NCBI GenBank assembly: GCA_017303935.1
Contig: JAFLBD010000001.1
Coordinates: 186,001-250,000, forward strand
DNA from: Armatimonadota bacterium
GTDB lineage: Bacteria; Armatimonadota; Fimbriimonadia; Fimbriimonadales; Fimbriimonadaceae
Length of the DNA: 64,000 nucleotides
Direction of reading: 5' to 3'
In this document: one piece after another, positions 33,003-42,500 of the stretch
Numbering within the stretch: the first letter of the stretch is position 1
Layout: each line of letters opens with the position of its first letter
The notes under the pieces: model-generated
Told to the model about the DNA's origin: nothing
Database searches by the model: none
What the model saw: the letters and a program-made list of their open reading frames with translations, nothing else
Position numbers and translations under genes: made by a program

Positions 33003-35522
33003 ATGATCTCTTCCGTTCTCGGACTTGCGCTCGCCTTCTCGGCGCCCAATTTCCACTTCGATTCCAACGCGCCGTATCAAAAATCGGTGCCTACGGTTGA
33101 ATCGATTTTGGGATATGAAGTTGGAGATCGTCACACTGTTTTTTACGATCAAGAACGCGTCGTTCTTGGAATTGCGAAAGCTGCACCAAACCGGGTCAAG
33201 GTGCTCGAATATGGGAAGAGCACCGAGGGTAGGCCGCTTCGAACCTTAGCGATTAGCTCTCCACAAAACCTGAAGATGCTTCCGCAAATTCAGAAGAATC
33301 TGCAGCAGATAGCAGATACAGGCCGTACCGCCGAAACGGATCGATTTATCAAGTCAGGCCCAACGCTGATCTGGATCAATCAGTGCATTCACGGTGACGA
33401 GACAGCATCATTCGAGTCGGCGATGGAGTTGCTCTACAACCTCGCAGCCAGCGAGAGCCCACGTATCACAAAGATGCTCGACAACGTGGTGGTGATGCTA
33501 AATCCGGTGTACAACCCGGATGGTCACGAACGTTATGTTGTCGCGTACAACTCACTCCCCACGGGTAATGCAGACCGCGGCGGTTACGATCAGAGCATGC
33601 CGAGCGCGTTCTATGGCCGCGCAAACCACTACCGGTTTGACATGAACCGGGATCGAGTCGCCTTGAGCCAGGCTGAAACGCGGCAAGAAGTGGCGCACGT
33701 GCTGAAGTGGAATCCGCAAGTTTATGTCGATCAGCACGGCGAAGTCGAAACGTATTTTTTCCCACCAGTACAACAATCGGTGAACGCGAACGCCGACCGA
33801 GCGCGGTACGAAAAGTGGACCTCAATCTTTGGAAAGGCGACGGCTTCTGCGTTTGATAAGCAAGGTTGGACTTACTTCATCCGCGATCAGTACGATTTGT
33901 ACAATGTTTGCTATCTGGATGCCCACGCAACGTTGATGGGCGCGATCGGAATGACCCACGAGACCGATGGAGGGGAAGTTCTGAAGCAACTTCGCTCCGA
34001 CGACACTCTTCTAACGCTGCGCGATGGAGCGATAAAGCACTTCACTTCCGCCCTTGCTGTCCTAGAGTCTGCTAGCGAGCACCGCCAAGAGCTTTTGTCC
34101 TCGTTTGCTGACTTCAAAGATAGAGCAGTTACAGGTAAGCATGCTGGGAAATTCCAGCGCGTAGTTGTTGAATCGGATGACCCACGCGAGTTGATGCGGT
34201 TCTCGGCACATTTGGCCAGGGCCGGCATCAAATCCAAATTTGCCGGTGGGAGTTGGAGTCAATCCGATGCGCACGATTACTATTCCAAAACGGTCGGCGC
34301 CCGTCAATTCCAATCCGGCTCGTTGGTCATCGACATGGCGCAGTCACAGGGACCTTTCGCAAAGGCGCTCCTCGAACCGGTATCGGATTTTGAACCTGAA
34401 TTCATTCAGCGACAAATGGCAAAGCTGAAGAACGACAAGCTAGGCAAACCGGATCCAGTTTTGGATTCATTCGAATTTTATGACACGACAGCTTGGAGCC
34501 TGCCGTACGCCTATGGGCTGCAAGCAAATTGGTGCGAATCAGCTCCACCTGTTGCCGTGGGTTCGGCTAATCCACCAAAACCTGACACCGCCGATTCTTC
34601 TGTCGGCTACGTCTTGCCGTATTCCGACCGCGAAGACGTTTTGTTTGTGAGCCGCCTATTATCCAGCGGAATCAAGGTCTCTCAGAACACGAAGCCGATG
34701 AAAGTGGCTGGCAAATCATATGCGGCCGGGACTTTCTTTGTGCTTAGTGCCCGAAACAGCTCCGATGCGATGAGCAAAGTGCAGTCAATGGCAAAGTCGG
34801 CAACAGTCGCGCTTGCACCGCTGACGACGAGCTACCCCGACGATGGTCGAGAGGGTCCCGGCAGTGAGAGCATGCGGACACTGAAAGCCCCCAAAGTCGC
34901 TGTGTTCATGGGTGGTCCCGGTCAATTAACTGGCGGCGCACTTTGGTACCTGCTGGAACAGGAATGGAAGCTGCCATTCACCGCAATGTCCAACCAAGCC
35001 ATGAGCAGCGGACTTGAAAAGTTCTCCTCGATCGTGTTACCTGAGGGGGTTTCTGGTTCGACTAGCGGAAAATTGCGCGAATGGGTGCAATCTGGCGGAT
35101 GCCTCGTTCTGCTGGGCAACCACCGCTGGGCAATGGGCGAATCTGGGTTCTTTGATAACGACTCAGTAGAGGGTGAAGCGAGTCTTCCAGGTCTGTTTGC
35201 AAAAGCGGAAATCGACCCGATGAGCTTCTTGGGATATGGCTACAAGCACACCTGGCTGCCGATGCACATCGAAGGTGATAGCTTCAGCAAGGCTCCGAAA
35301 AGCGGCTCAGCAGTGCAAACTTCGACCGATGGGGATTCGGTGCTCGTGGGCTGGAAGTGGGATAACACCAATAAAGACCTCCGCGGGATCAGCCTGGTCG
35401 AAACCGCTCAAATCGGTAGAGGCAAGGTGGTTTGGTTTGCTCAGGATCCAACTTTTCGGGCGCAATTCCCAGGGTTGGATAAGCTCATTTTGAATGCGAT
35501 TATCCTTGGCCCGGGTTCGTAG
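33003..35522 (+). CDS. Secreted M14 zinc carboxypeptidase with C-terminal GATase-like domain
   Basis: An 839-residue exported metallopeptidase. A short signal peptide (1-14) precedes the M14 domain. Zinc ligands His130 and Glu133 are in NQCIHGDET, the third His in VYVDQHGEVE, substrate-binding NPDGHERY and the catalytic Glu in MTHETDGG. Residues ~610-800 resemble a glutamine-amidotransferase-like Rossmann domain (VAVFMGGPGQLTGGALWYLL). It probably trims peptides outside the cytoplasm; substrate unknown. The start ATG lies 5 nt after TATAAT. Confidence 0.88.
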   Translation: MISSVLGLALAFSAPNFHFDSNAPYQKSVPTVESILGYEVGDRHTVFYDQERVVLGIAKAAPNRVKVLEYGKSTEGRPLRTLAISSPQNLKMLPQIQKNLQQIADTGRTAETDRFIKSGPTLIWINQCIHGDETASFESAMELLYNLAASESPRITKMLDNVVVMLNPVYNPDGHERYVVAYNSLPTGNADRGGYDQSMPSAFYGRANHYRFDMNRDRVALSQAETRQEVAHVLKWNPQVYVDQHGEVETYFFPPVQQSVNANADRARYEKWTSIFGKATASAFDKQGWTYFIRDQYDLYNVCYLDAHATLMGAIGMTHETDGGEVLKQLRSDDTLLTLRDGAIKHFTSALAVLESASEHRQELLSSFADFKDRAVTGKHAGKFQRVVVESDDPRELMRFSAHLARAGIKSKFAGGSWSQSDAHDYYSKTVGARQFQSGSLVIDMAQSQGPFAKALLEPVSDFEPEFIQRQMAKLKNDKLGKPDPVLDSFEFYDTTAWSLPYAYGLQANWCESAPPVAVGSANPPKPDTADSSVGYVLPYSDREDVLFVSRLLSSGIKVSQNTKPMKVAGKSYAAGTFFVLSARNSSDAMSKVQSMAKSATVALAPLTTSYPDDGREGPGSESMRTLKAPKVAVFMGGPGQLTGGALWYLLEQEWKLPFTAMSNQAMSSGLEKFSSIVLPEGVSGSTSGKLREWVQSGGCLVLLGNHRWAMGESGFFDNDSVEGEASLPGLFAKAEIDPMSFLGYGYKHTWLPMHIEGDSFSKAPKSGSAVQTSTDGDSVLVGWKWDNTNKDLRGISLVETAQIGRGKVVWFAQDPTFRAQFPGLDKLILNAIILGPGS

Positions 35523-35532
35523 TACGCCCTAC

Positions 35533-35991
35533 ATGCCGATCCATCGCTACCAAGAAGAAACGGTGATTGACGCACCGCTGGACCAGGTTTTTGGCTTTTT
35601 TGCCGATGCCGCGAATTTGCAAAAGTTGACCCCGGCCTCGCTTCAATTCAAAATTTTGACCCCGCTTCCGATTGAGATGAAGCCGGGCGCTTTGATTGAT
35701 TACCGCCTCAAGTTGCGCGGAATTCCGATGCAGTGGCGGACCGAAATCACGGTTTGGGAGCCTGGCGTTCGGTTCGTAGACAGCCAAATCAAGGGGCCTT
35801 ATCGCCAATGGATTCATGAGCATCGATTCCAAGCTGAAGGCGACAAGACCCGAGTGTGGGACACCGTGGACTACGAATTGCCGCGATTGCCTCTGGCCGA
35901 GCTTGCACACAAACTGTTTGTTCGGAGCGAAGTTCGGCGCATTTTTGCGTTCAGGGGCGAGGCCATGCGGCAAGCGTTTCCGCCTAAATAA
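35533..35991 (+). CDS. SRPBCC (polyketide cyclase-like) protein
   Basis: A 152-residue START/Bet v1-fold protein starting MPIHRYQEETVIDAPLDQVF, with the family-typical PGALIDYRLKLRGIP and WQHEHRF-like segment (IHEHRFQAEGD). Such proteins bind small hydrophobic ligands. The ATG at 35533 lies 10 nt after the M14 stop, so it may be translated on the same mRNA. It abuts the convergent DinB gene with no gap. Confidence 0.78.
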   Translation: MPIHRYQEETVIDAPLDQVFGFFADAANLQKLTPASLQFKILTPLPIEMKPGALIDYRLKLRGIPMQWRTEITVWEPGVRFVDSQIKGPYRQWIHEHRFQAEGDKTRVWDTVDYELPRLPLAELAHKLFVRSEVRRIFAFRGEAMRQAFPPK

Positions 35992-36489
35992 CTACTCCGT
36001 TCGCCACATCGACCAGAGGTTGGTTTCTTCCCAAACGTCGGTCGGTTCGTGCCCAGCCAGGCGCAGACCGAGCATGATAAGGCCAGCATGCCAGCCCTCG
36101 TGCCAGATCATATGCTGCAGGAAGTTGATCGGAGTTTCGTAGCCGCCGCAGGGTGACTCTGGGGTCTTGAGCTTGACGGCGAGGAAGTTTCTGATCGCTT
36201 GCTCGCTGGCACGAAGTGCCACGCGAATGGCGTCAATATCCCGGGATGCCCGATAGATATCACCGTCGAGCGTGAACAAACTGGGTAGCCCTAAATTCTC
36301 TGTCTCGGCAGCGTTGCTGAGCCAAAAGGTGCGGACTTCAACAATATGCGCGAACTGGATGGCCAGATTCCAGCCATCTTCGGAGGGCTTCACTTCCAAG
36401 AGCTCCGGATTCATTAAAGTCAAAAGGTTGTTAATGCAGGCACATTGGCGGTCCCACGAGTTCAAAAGCATCTGGATCATCAGTTCCAT
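35992..36489 (-). CDS. DinB-family protein 2
   Basis: A 165-residue four-helix protein of the DinB/YfiT superfamily. Candidate metal His residues are in LAIQFAHIVEVRTFWL, INFLQHMIWHEGWHAGLI and the adjacent WHAG, matching the family triad better than the DinB protein at 21344. Thiol-transferase activity is a family possibility only. TATATT lies 6 nt before the ATG without a Shine-Dalgarno. Confidence 0.78.
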   Translation of the reverse strand: MELMIQMLLNSWDRQCACINNLLTLMNPELLEVKPSEDGWNLAIQFAHIVEVRTFWLSNAAETENLGLPSLFTLDGDIYRASRDIDAIRVALRASEQAIRNFLAVKLKTPESPCGGYETPINFLQHMIWHEGWHAGLIMLGLRLAGHEPTDVWEETNLWSMWRTE

Positions 36490-36495
36490 TTCTCA

Positions 36496-36501
36496 AATAT
36501 A
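36496..36501 (-). promoter_or_regulatory. -10 element of probable leaderless DinB-2 mRNA
   Basis: TATATT on the minus strand with a 6-nt gap (TGAGAA) to the ATG at 36489; no convincing Shine-Dalgarno. Confidence 0.4.
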
Positions 36502-36521
36502 GCAGAAATATTTCTACATGA

Positions 36522-36550
36522 TTGCGATTTCGGGATTTGAGGGGTATAAT
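36522..36550 (+). promoter_or_regulatory. Sigma-70-type promoter of rpsO-pnp
   Basis: TTGCGA (36522-36527), 17 nt, TATAAT (36545-36550). Predicted start is near 36557, leaving a leader of about 140 nt before rpsO. Confidence 0.8.
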
Positions 36551-36556
36551 CCCACG

Positions 36557-36698
36557 CTGAAAGGTTACGGCGGTGTGCCGTTGTACGGAGCCTCCCACGG
36601 GAGTTTGCGTAGAGCGGCAATTCGGCTGAAACCAATCTTCCTCGTTCGACCATTAGCGACGGCGAGGTGAATTTCGAGCGAGGCTTGAAACTAACGAA
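36557..36698 (+). promoter_or_regulatory. rpsO leader, candidate S15 autoregulatory RNA
   Basis: About 140 nt of non-coding leader with hairpins CTCC/GGAG (near 36591-36604) and CCTCG/CGAGG (36640-36644 with 36663-36667). A second CGAGG copy at 36679-36683 could compete for the same CCTCG, allowing two folds, one closer to the ribosome binding site. Many rpsO genes are feedback-controlled by S15 binding their leader; here that is inferred from length, position and structure. Confidence 0.55.
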
Positions 36699-36980
36699 AT
36701 GCCACTAGATAAGCAAATTAAATCCCAAGTTATCAATGATAACGCCGTCAAGACCGGAGACACCGGTTCAGCAGAAGTTCAAATCGCCCTATTGCAGGCT
36801 CGAATTTTGCAAATTACGGATCACCTCAAGACCCACAAAAAGGACTTTCATAGTCGCCGAGGTCTGTTGATGATGGTGGGTAAGCGACGTCGGCTAGAAG
36901 CCTATTTGAAGGCACGAGATATTGAAAAGTATCGTGCACTGATGAAGAAGCTGAACATTCGTGAAGTCAAACCTCGATAG
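36699..36980 (+). CDS. rpsO: Ribosomal protein S15
   Basis: A 93-residue 30S subunit protein that binds 16S rRNA at the h20-h22 junction. Signature [17 protein letters not shown] followed by [19 protein letters not shown] and the terminal KLNIRE. Length is close to the usual 89. First gene of the conserved rpsO-pnp operon, 21 nt upstream of pnp. Confidence 0.97.
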   Translation: MPLDKQIKSQVINDNAVKTGDTGSAEVQIALLQARILQITDHLKTHKKDFHSRRGLLMMVGKRRRLEAYLKARDIEKYRALMKKLNIREVKPR

Positions 36981-37001
36981 CATTTAGCTAAGAGGTAAAC
37001 A

Positions 37002-39440
37002 ATGATACAAACCCTGACTATCGAAATTGGGGGCAAGTCCCTCAGTATCGAGACTGGTCGTGTTGCCAAGCAAGCTGGCGGAGCCGTCTTGCTTGGCATG
37101 GGTGAGACTGTCGTATTGGCGACAGCCACCATGTCCCGAAACCCTAAACAGGGGATCGATTTTCTCCCCCTCACTTGCGATTTTGAAGAGCGACGCTATT
37201 CGATCGGCAAGATTCCTGGAGGCTTTATCAAGCGCGGTGGCCGACCTTCGGATCGCGCAATTCTCACTTCCCGACTGATCGACCGACCGATCCGCCCGTT
37301 GTTCCCGAAGGGACTTCGAAACGACGTTCAAGTCATCGCAATGCCGTTTTCGGTTGACATGGAATGTCCGCCAGACGTGCTTGGAATCACCGCTGTTGGT
37401 GCCGCGCTGGCCCTGAGCGACATTCCATTTAACGGTCCGGTTGCCGGCGTCCGAGTCGGTCAAATCGACGGCGAATTCATCCTATTCCCGACTTACGAAG
37501 AAATGGGCCGCAGCTCCATCGATCTTTGCGTGGCGGGTCACAAGGGTGCCATCAGCATGGTCGAAGCCGGTTCTGACGAAGTCAGCGAAGAGACCATGAT
37601 CAAGGCGCTCAACTTTGCTCATGAAGCGATTCGAGAGATCTGCGAGCAGGTCGAAGCGTTCGCCAAGAAGTACGGCCGCGAAAAGCGAGAAGTACCACTT
37701 TCGCTCATCGACAAGAAGCTGATCGAAGCAATCAAGAAGGGCAGCGAAAAGGATATCGAAAAGGCTCTCTTGAACCCAGACAAGGCGACAAGAGAATCCG
37801 CACTTGACGATTTGGTCAAAGAGATCATCGCTAAGTACACCGAAAAGTACGCCGATGAACCTGAAATGCTGGCGCAACTCGCTGAAGCTTCCGACAAGGT
37901 CGTCAAAGACACCGTTCGAAAGCTCATCATCGAGCAAGACAAACGTCCAGACGGTCGTGGATTGAAGCAGATTCGATCGCTTGAGGCTCTCGCAGGACTC
38001 TTGCCACGAGTGCACGGTTCAGGTCTCTTCACACGAGGTCAAACGCAGGTCCTCAGCATTGCAACGCTGGGAACACCTGGTGATGCGCAATCGCTCGACG
38101 GGCTCGAGCCAGATACCGAGAAGCGGTACATGCACTTCTACAACTTCCCACCATATTCGGTTGGCGAAGCAAGGTCAATGCGTGGCCCAGGCCGACGCGA
38201 GATCGGACACGGTGCGCTGGCCGAACGCGCTCTCAAGTCGGTGATTCCGCTCAACGACCCGAACTTCCCCTACACCGTTATGGTGATCAGCGAAGTCCTG
38301 GAATCGAACGGTTCGACTTCGATGGCATCTGTTTGCGGCTCGACGCTCGCGCTGATGGACGCTGGCGTTCCGATCAAGGCTCCTGTGGCTGGTATCGCGA
38401 TGGGGCTTATGTCTGACGGCAAGACCTTCAAGGTTCTAACCGACATTCAGGGCATGGAAGACTTCTGCGGAGACATGGACTTCAAGGTCGCTGGAACCCG
38501 CGATGGTATCACCGCGCTCCAACTCGACACGAAGCTCGACGGTATCCCAGAAAAGGTTCTCGCAGACGCTCTACGACAAGCCAAGGAAGCTCGATTTGAA
38601 ATCCTTGACGTGATTGACGAAGCGATCCCAGAACCTCGATCCGAACTCAACGAGAACGCTCCAAGAATCACCACGATTCAGATCAACCCAGAGAAGATCG
38701 GTGCCGTCATTGGCCCCGGAGGCGCGACGATTCGAAAGATCACGTCGGAAACCGGAACCAGCATCGACGTTCAACAAGACGGACGAATTCTGGTGGCGGC
38801 GACCGATGGCAACGCAGCCAACCAAGCGATCGAAATGATCCGTGGACTCACCGCTTCGCTCGAAGTCGGTATGGAGTTCACCGGAAAGGTCACTCGCTTG
38901 ATGGGCAAAGGCGCCCTGATCGAGATGCCAGGCGGCAAAGACGGCCTGGTTCCAACCGAGCTGATCACCGTTCCTGCACCACGACGTCCAGACGACGTGA
39001 TTCAGGTCGGCGATGAACTCACCGTGCGCGTGTACGAAGTAGACGCTCAGGGCCGCGTAAACCTCACCGCGCTCGGTGTGGCGCAATCGCACCCGAATCT
39101 CGCCGCAAATGCTGAAGCCGATGGCAATACTCGCCCAACCGGTGGCGGCGATCGTGACCGAGGCGGACGCGGTGGATTTGGCCGAGATCGCGGAGATCGA
39201 GGCGGCCGAGACCGTGGAGATCGAGGTGGCTACGGCAACCGAGACCGCGGAGACCGTGGTGATCGGGGAGATCGTGGAGACCGAGGCGACCGTGGAGAGC
39301 GCGGTGGACGAGACCGAGATCGATCGGAGACTTCTGATCGAGCAGCAGTCGATGCACCAAGCGTGCCAGATAACCTTCCTAAGAAGGGCAATGGCGACGG
39401 TGAAGACTCGTTCAACACTCGATTCCGCCCTCGACGCTAA
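37002..39440 (+). CDS. pnp: Polynucleotide phosphorylase with long RG-rich tail
   Basis: 3'-to-5' phosphorolytic RNase and degradosome enzyme. The 812-residue protein has two RNase PH domains (first from EIGGKSLSIETGR; second with RGQTQVLSIATLG and the FCGDMDFKVAGT active-site region), then KH (IGPGGATIRKITSETG) and S1 (LMGKGALIEMPGGKDGLVP) domains. The tail from about residue 710 is 60 residues of D-R-G repeats (RGG/GDRGDRG) followed by an acidic end. Such tails bind RNA and can drive phase separation. AGAGG just before the ATG is the likely ribosome binding site. Confidence 0.97.
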   Translation: MIQTLTIEIGGKSLSIETGRVAKQAGGAVLLGMGETVVLATATMSRNPKQGIDFLPLTCDFEERRYSIGKIPGGFIKRGGRPSDRAILTSRLIDRPIRPLFPKGLRNDVQVIAMPFSVDMECPPDVLGITAVGAALALSDIPFNGPVAGVRVGQIDGEFILFPTYEEMGRSSIDLCVAGHKGAISMVEAGSDEVSEETMIKALNFAHEAIREICEQVEAFAKKYGREKREVPLSLIDKKLIEAIKKGSEKDIEKALLNPDKATRESALDDLVKEIIAKYTEKYADEPEMLAQLAEASDKVVKDTVRKLIIEQDKRPDGRGLKQIRSLEALAGLLPRVHGSGLFTRGQTQVLSIATLGTPGDAQSLDGLEPDTEKRYMHFYNFPPYSVGEARSMRGPGRREIGHGALAERALKSVIPLNDPNFPYTVMVISEVLESNGSTSMASVCGSTLALMDAGVPIKAPVAGIAMGLMSDGKTFKVLTDIQGMEDFCGDMDFKVAGTRDGITALQLDTKLDGIPEKVLADALRQAKEARFEILDVIDEAIPEPRSELNENAPRITTIQINPEKIGAVIGPGGATIRKITSETGTSIDVQQDGRILVAATDGNAANQAIEMIRGLTASLEVGMEFTGKVTRLMGKGALIEMPGGKDGLVPTELITVPAPRRPDDVIQVGDELTVRVYEVDAQGRVNLTALGVAQSHPNLAANAEADGNTRPTGGGDRDRGGRGGFGRDRGDRGGRDRGDRGGYGNRDRGDRGDRGDRGDRGDRGERGGRDRDRSETSDRAAVDAPSVPDNLPKKGNGDGEDSFNTRFRPRR

Positions 39441-39460
39441 GCTCGTGCTGGTAGCGAAAT

Positions 39461-39493
39461 GAATGGCCGCTGGAGTTCTTCCAGCGGCCATTC
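39461..39493. terminator. Bidirectional terminator between pnp and amylase
   Basis: A perfect 14-bp stem GAATGGCCGCTGGA/TCCAGCGGCCATTC with loop GTTC, followed by TCTTT on the plus strand. It separates convergent genes. Confidence 0.75.
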
Positions 39494-39509
39494 TCTTTAT
39501 GCGAGAACT

Positions 39510-42500
39510 TTACAGGACGCCCGGGCCAGTCATCACTTCGTAAGTCGGAGTGATTGCCGCGGCGTTTGGAGCAGTGAACTTGAGATCGAACCGCACGGTA
39601 GCTCCGGCGGCGACTGATGGCACCGAAGCGGTCTGATACACCTTTCCAGCAGAAGTCAGACTCGAATCCGTCTTGTTGACCAGCACCACTCCGGAAGGCA
39701 GGCTCATTCTTAGCGAAATCGGCCCGGTGATCGAAGAGGCCCCGATGTTGGTCAACACCACAGACATCGAGTACTGTCCACTGTTTGCGTCCAGAACCGG
39801 AGTGCTTGCGGACAGGCCAAAAGCGGTGCTAGCCGTTGCAAAACTGAGATTGAATCGCGCGGAGCTTAGCAGCGAAACAGCACTCGTACCAGGGTCGTTT
39901 GCGATATTCGATTGCGATGGCAAGAACTGGTTTGACAGCCAAGCGGAAGGTGCCGGACGGCCGCCCAGAGTCCCGCGAAGCGGATCGGTCGAAGCCAAGA
40001 AGGAATTCGACTCGCCTGTGGAGCCCAGCCATGCCACGAGATTCATGCCTGTCCCTGAGGTGAGGGTGCCCGAGAATAGCGTCCGAATCGGAATCGCGAT
40101 CTCGACGCCCTTGGCGGGATCGGTCTTGTTGGCTCGAATGTCGGTCACGAGGCTCGCAGAGAGCGGATTGAGAACTCTCAAATTCGACGAATTGATCTTG
40201 TACAATCCGGCCTGCGCGCCAAATGTGAAAGGCGTCACCAATCCTCCCGCGAATGGGGCTTCGGGCACTTGCTCCATCGATGAGTTTCGGAACGCACCTA
40301 CCATGTAGTCTGCGGCCATTCCTGGCGGCAAGGTGATTCGCGTATTCGAGATGAGGCGAGTTGCTGGTCCAGAATCGTCGTTTAGCGTGCTCAGATCGCG
40401 CACGCCAGTGCCTGATCCATCAATATCGATCGCTAGGCCCATACCGTTCACCAGCCCTTCGTTTCCATCGACCCTGCCTGCGAGACCCAGGTAAACATAC
40501 CGGTCATCGTTCAAGGCATAGAGGCCATCGATCCGGTTCGAGTTCGAGCTCGGATTTCTGAACTGAGTGCTGAGCGGGGAACTCGGGAATTCAGCGAGGT
40601 CCCCGTTGATGACGACCTTCGTACCCAATCCGCGGTTGATATAGATAAAGGTGTTGAAGTCGGTGAAGGCTCCCGGATCAGAGCCTGTGTCGGCATACGC
40701 GCGAATCTTAAAGAGGTTCAGGCCATCCGGCAGCGCGCTGATGTCCATATTCGGGATTTCGAACACCCCGCCGCCGAGGTTGTCCATCGGGATGCAACCA
40801 TCTGAAAGTCCTTCTGGCGTGTTCGAAAGTGGCGGCTTGCCCGGTAGAGCCATGCCGTTGTTGATTCGCACGACCGCTCCAGAGGCAGAATCCACGCGGA
40901 GCCGAAGCGTGAGCGTGTTGGAGGTCACTGTGGCGGAACTGAACGAACGGCTGGTTGAATACTGGCCGGCGGGCATGGAATTGGTTCCAAAAGCTACTGG
41001 CGTCATTCGTGTGCCGATTTGTTGGAACGCTGTTACGCCGGAGCCTGTGACTGGCTTCGGTGTTTTGGGTGCGTACATGACGTAGCCCTTGCCATTATTG
41101 GCCTCGGTTGCGCTGTAGTTGCTTGGGATTGTGAGGGTCACCGAGCCTGATGCGCCGACTGTTACATTGGGCCGCTGACCCGAGAGGTCCTCCAAGATGA
41201 CTCCTGGAGTAAATCCAGAATTGAAAGTTACGGTCTGTGAACTATTATCGCCGCGGCTATTGAGCCCCACGATCATCACTCCGCGACCGTTCACTTGGCG
41301 TTCAAAAACGTAACAATTCGACGTTGTGTAGCGATTAACCGTGTAGCCGCGTCCAAACCGGCTGTTGGCATTGACCAGCTTGGTGACGGTGTCGCCGCCA
41401 TTTCCGAGAGCATCGAATCGCCCCGGCTTAGGGAAGTTGGACCAGTTACCGGGCTGGATGTTGTTGCCGTCGTAATACACTTTGGCGCGACCTGGTCGGC
41501 CTAGGATGAACGCATAAGACAGGTTCGATGACGTTGGAGGACCATCGTCGTGGCTCTGCGCAAAGGTGACTCCGAGGTCTGGGCTGAGTCCGCCTTGTTG
41601 ATAGAAAAGTCCGGTCGCGGGATCTGAGCCGTAGCCACTTGCGAGCGCAGCAGAAAGATCACCAAATCCGTTCGAACTCATGACATTCTTTAAGTTAAAG
41701 AACATCGGAAAGTCGAGCAGATTCGTGCCCGTTTTGGCATATTCTCGAAGCTCGTAGGAATTGCTTGAGTAGATCTCGCCGAAGAGGTAAGTGTTGGAAT
41801 AGGCGGAGAGCACGTTCGGGAAGAGGTTGCCCTTGCTGAAGCCTTGAGACGCGGCTTGATCCGGTGCCCATCCGAAATATCCGGGCGGCATGTGCTTGAC
41901 AGCATCGATGCGATAGCCGTCGAATCCGATCGAACCGGAGAGCCACTTGACCCACCTTTCGAGGAATTCCCGGACATCCTCAGCGACCGGTGTGTTCGAC
42001 GGATAGAGCTGTGGAACCGTTGGCTGTCGGACAAAACTCGGCTTGCCCCAAACGTTATTGGAGGCGTAGGCAGGAAGTGTAAACGCGCCAGTTTGAGTGT
42101 TGTTGCCGTCTTCTGGCGCGATATCGGCCAGCCCGACAAGATCATGATTCAACATCCCGAACGTAAATGCGGACTCGTTGTTGAAGTTGATTTCCGTGTT
42201 GGAAGTGTCCGCTGAAGACTTGATATGGAAGTCCTCAGGGATCATATCCGGGTATTGATTGATCGGGTGATTCGCTCGGTTGGCGTTGTGGTTGATGACC
42301 AGATCGCAATAGACTTCAAGGCCGAATCTTTTGGCGACTCGGATGAGCTCTTGGAGTTCTTGCGTTGTGCCGAAGTTGGTTCGAACGGTGTTTTTCTGCA
42401 GCCGATCACCAAGATCGAAGCGATCGACAGGATCATATCCCGCGCTAAATCCACCGACGCCACCCTTTACTGGGCTGGGGAGGTAGATCGCAGAGTAGCC

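Noticed and set aside
39125-39340. Minisatellite or assembly artefact in pnp
   Set aside because: The repeat keeps the reading frame and encodes a plausible RG-rich tail with a non-repetitive end, so it is treated as coding.
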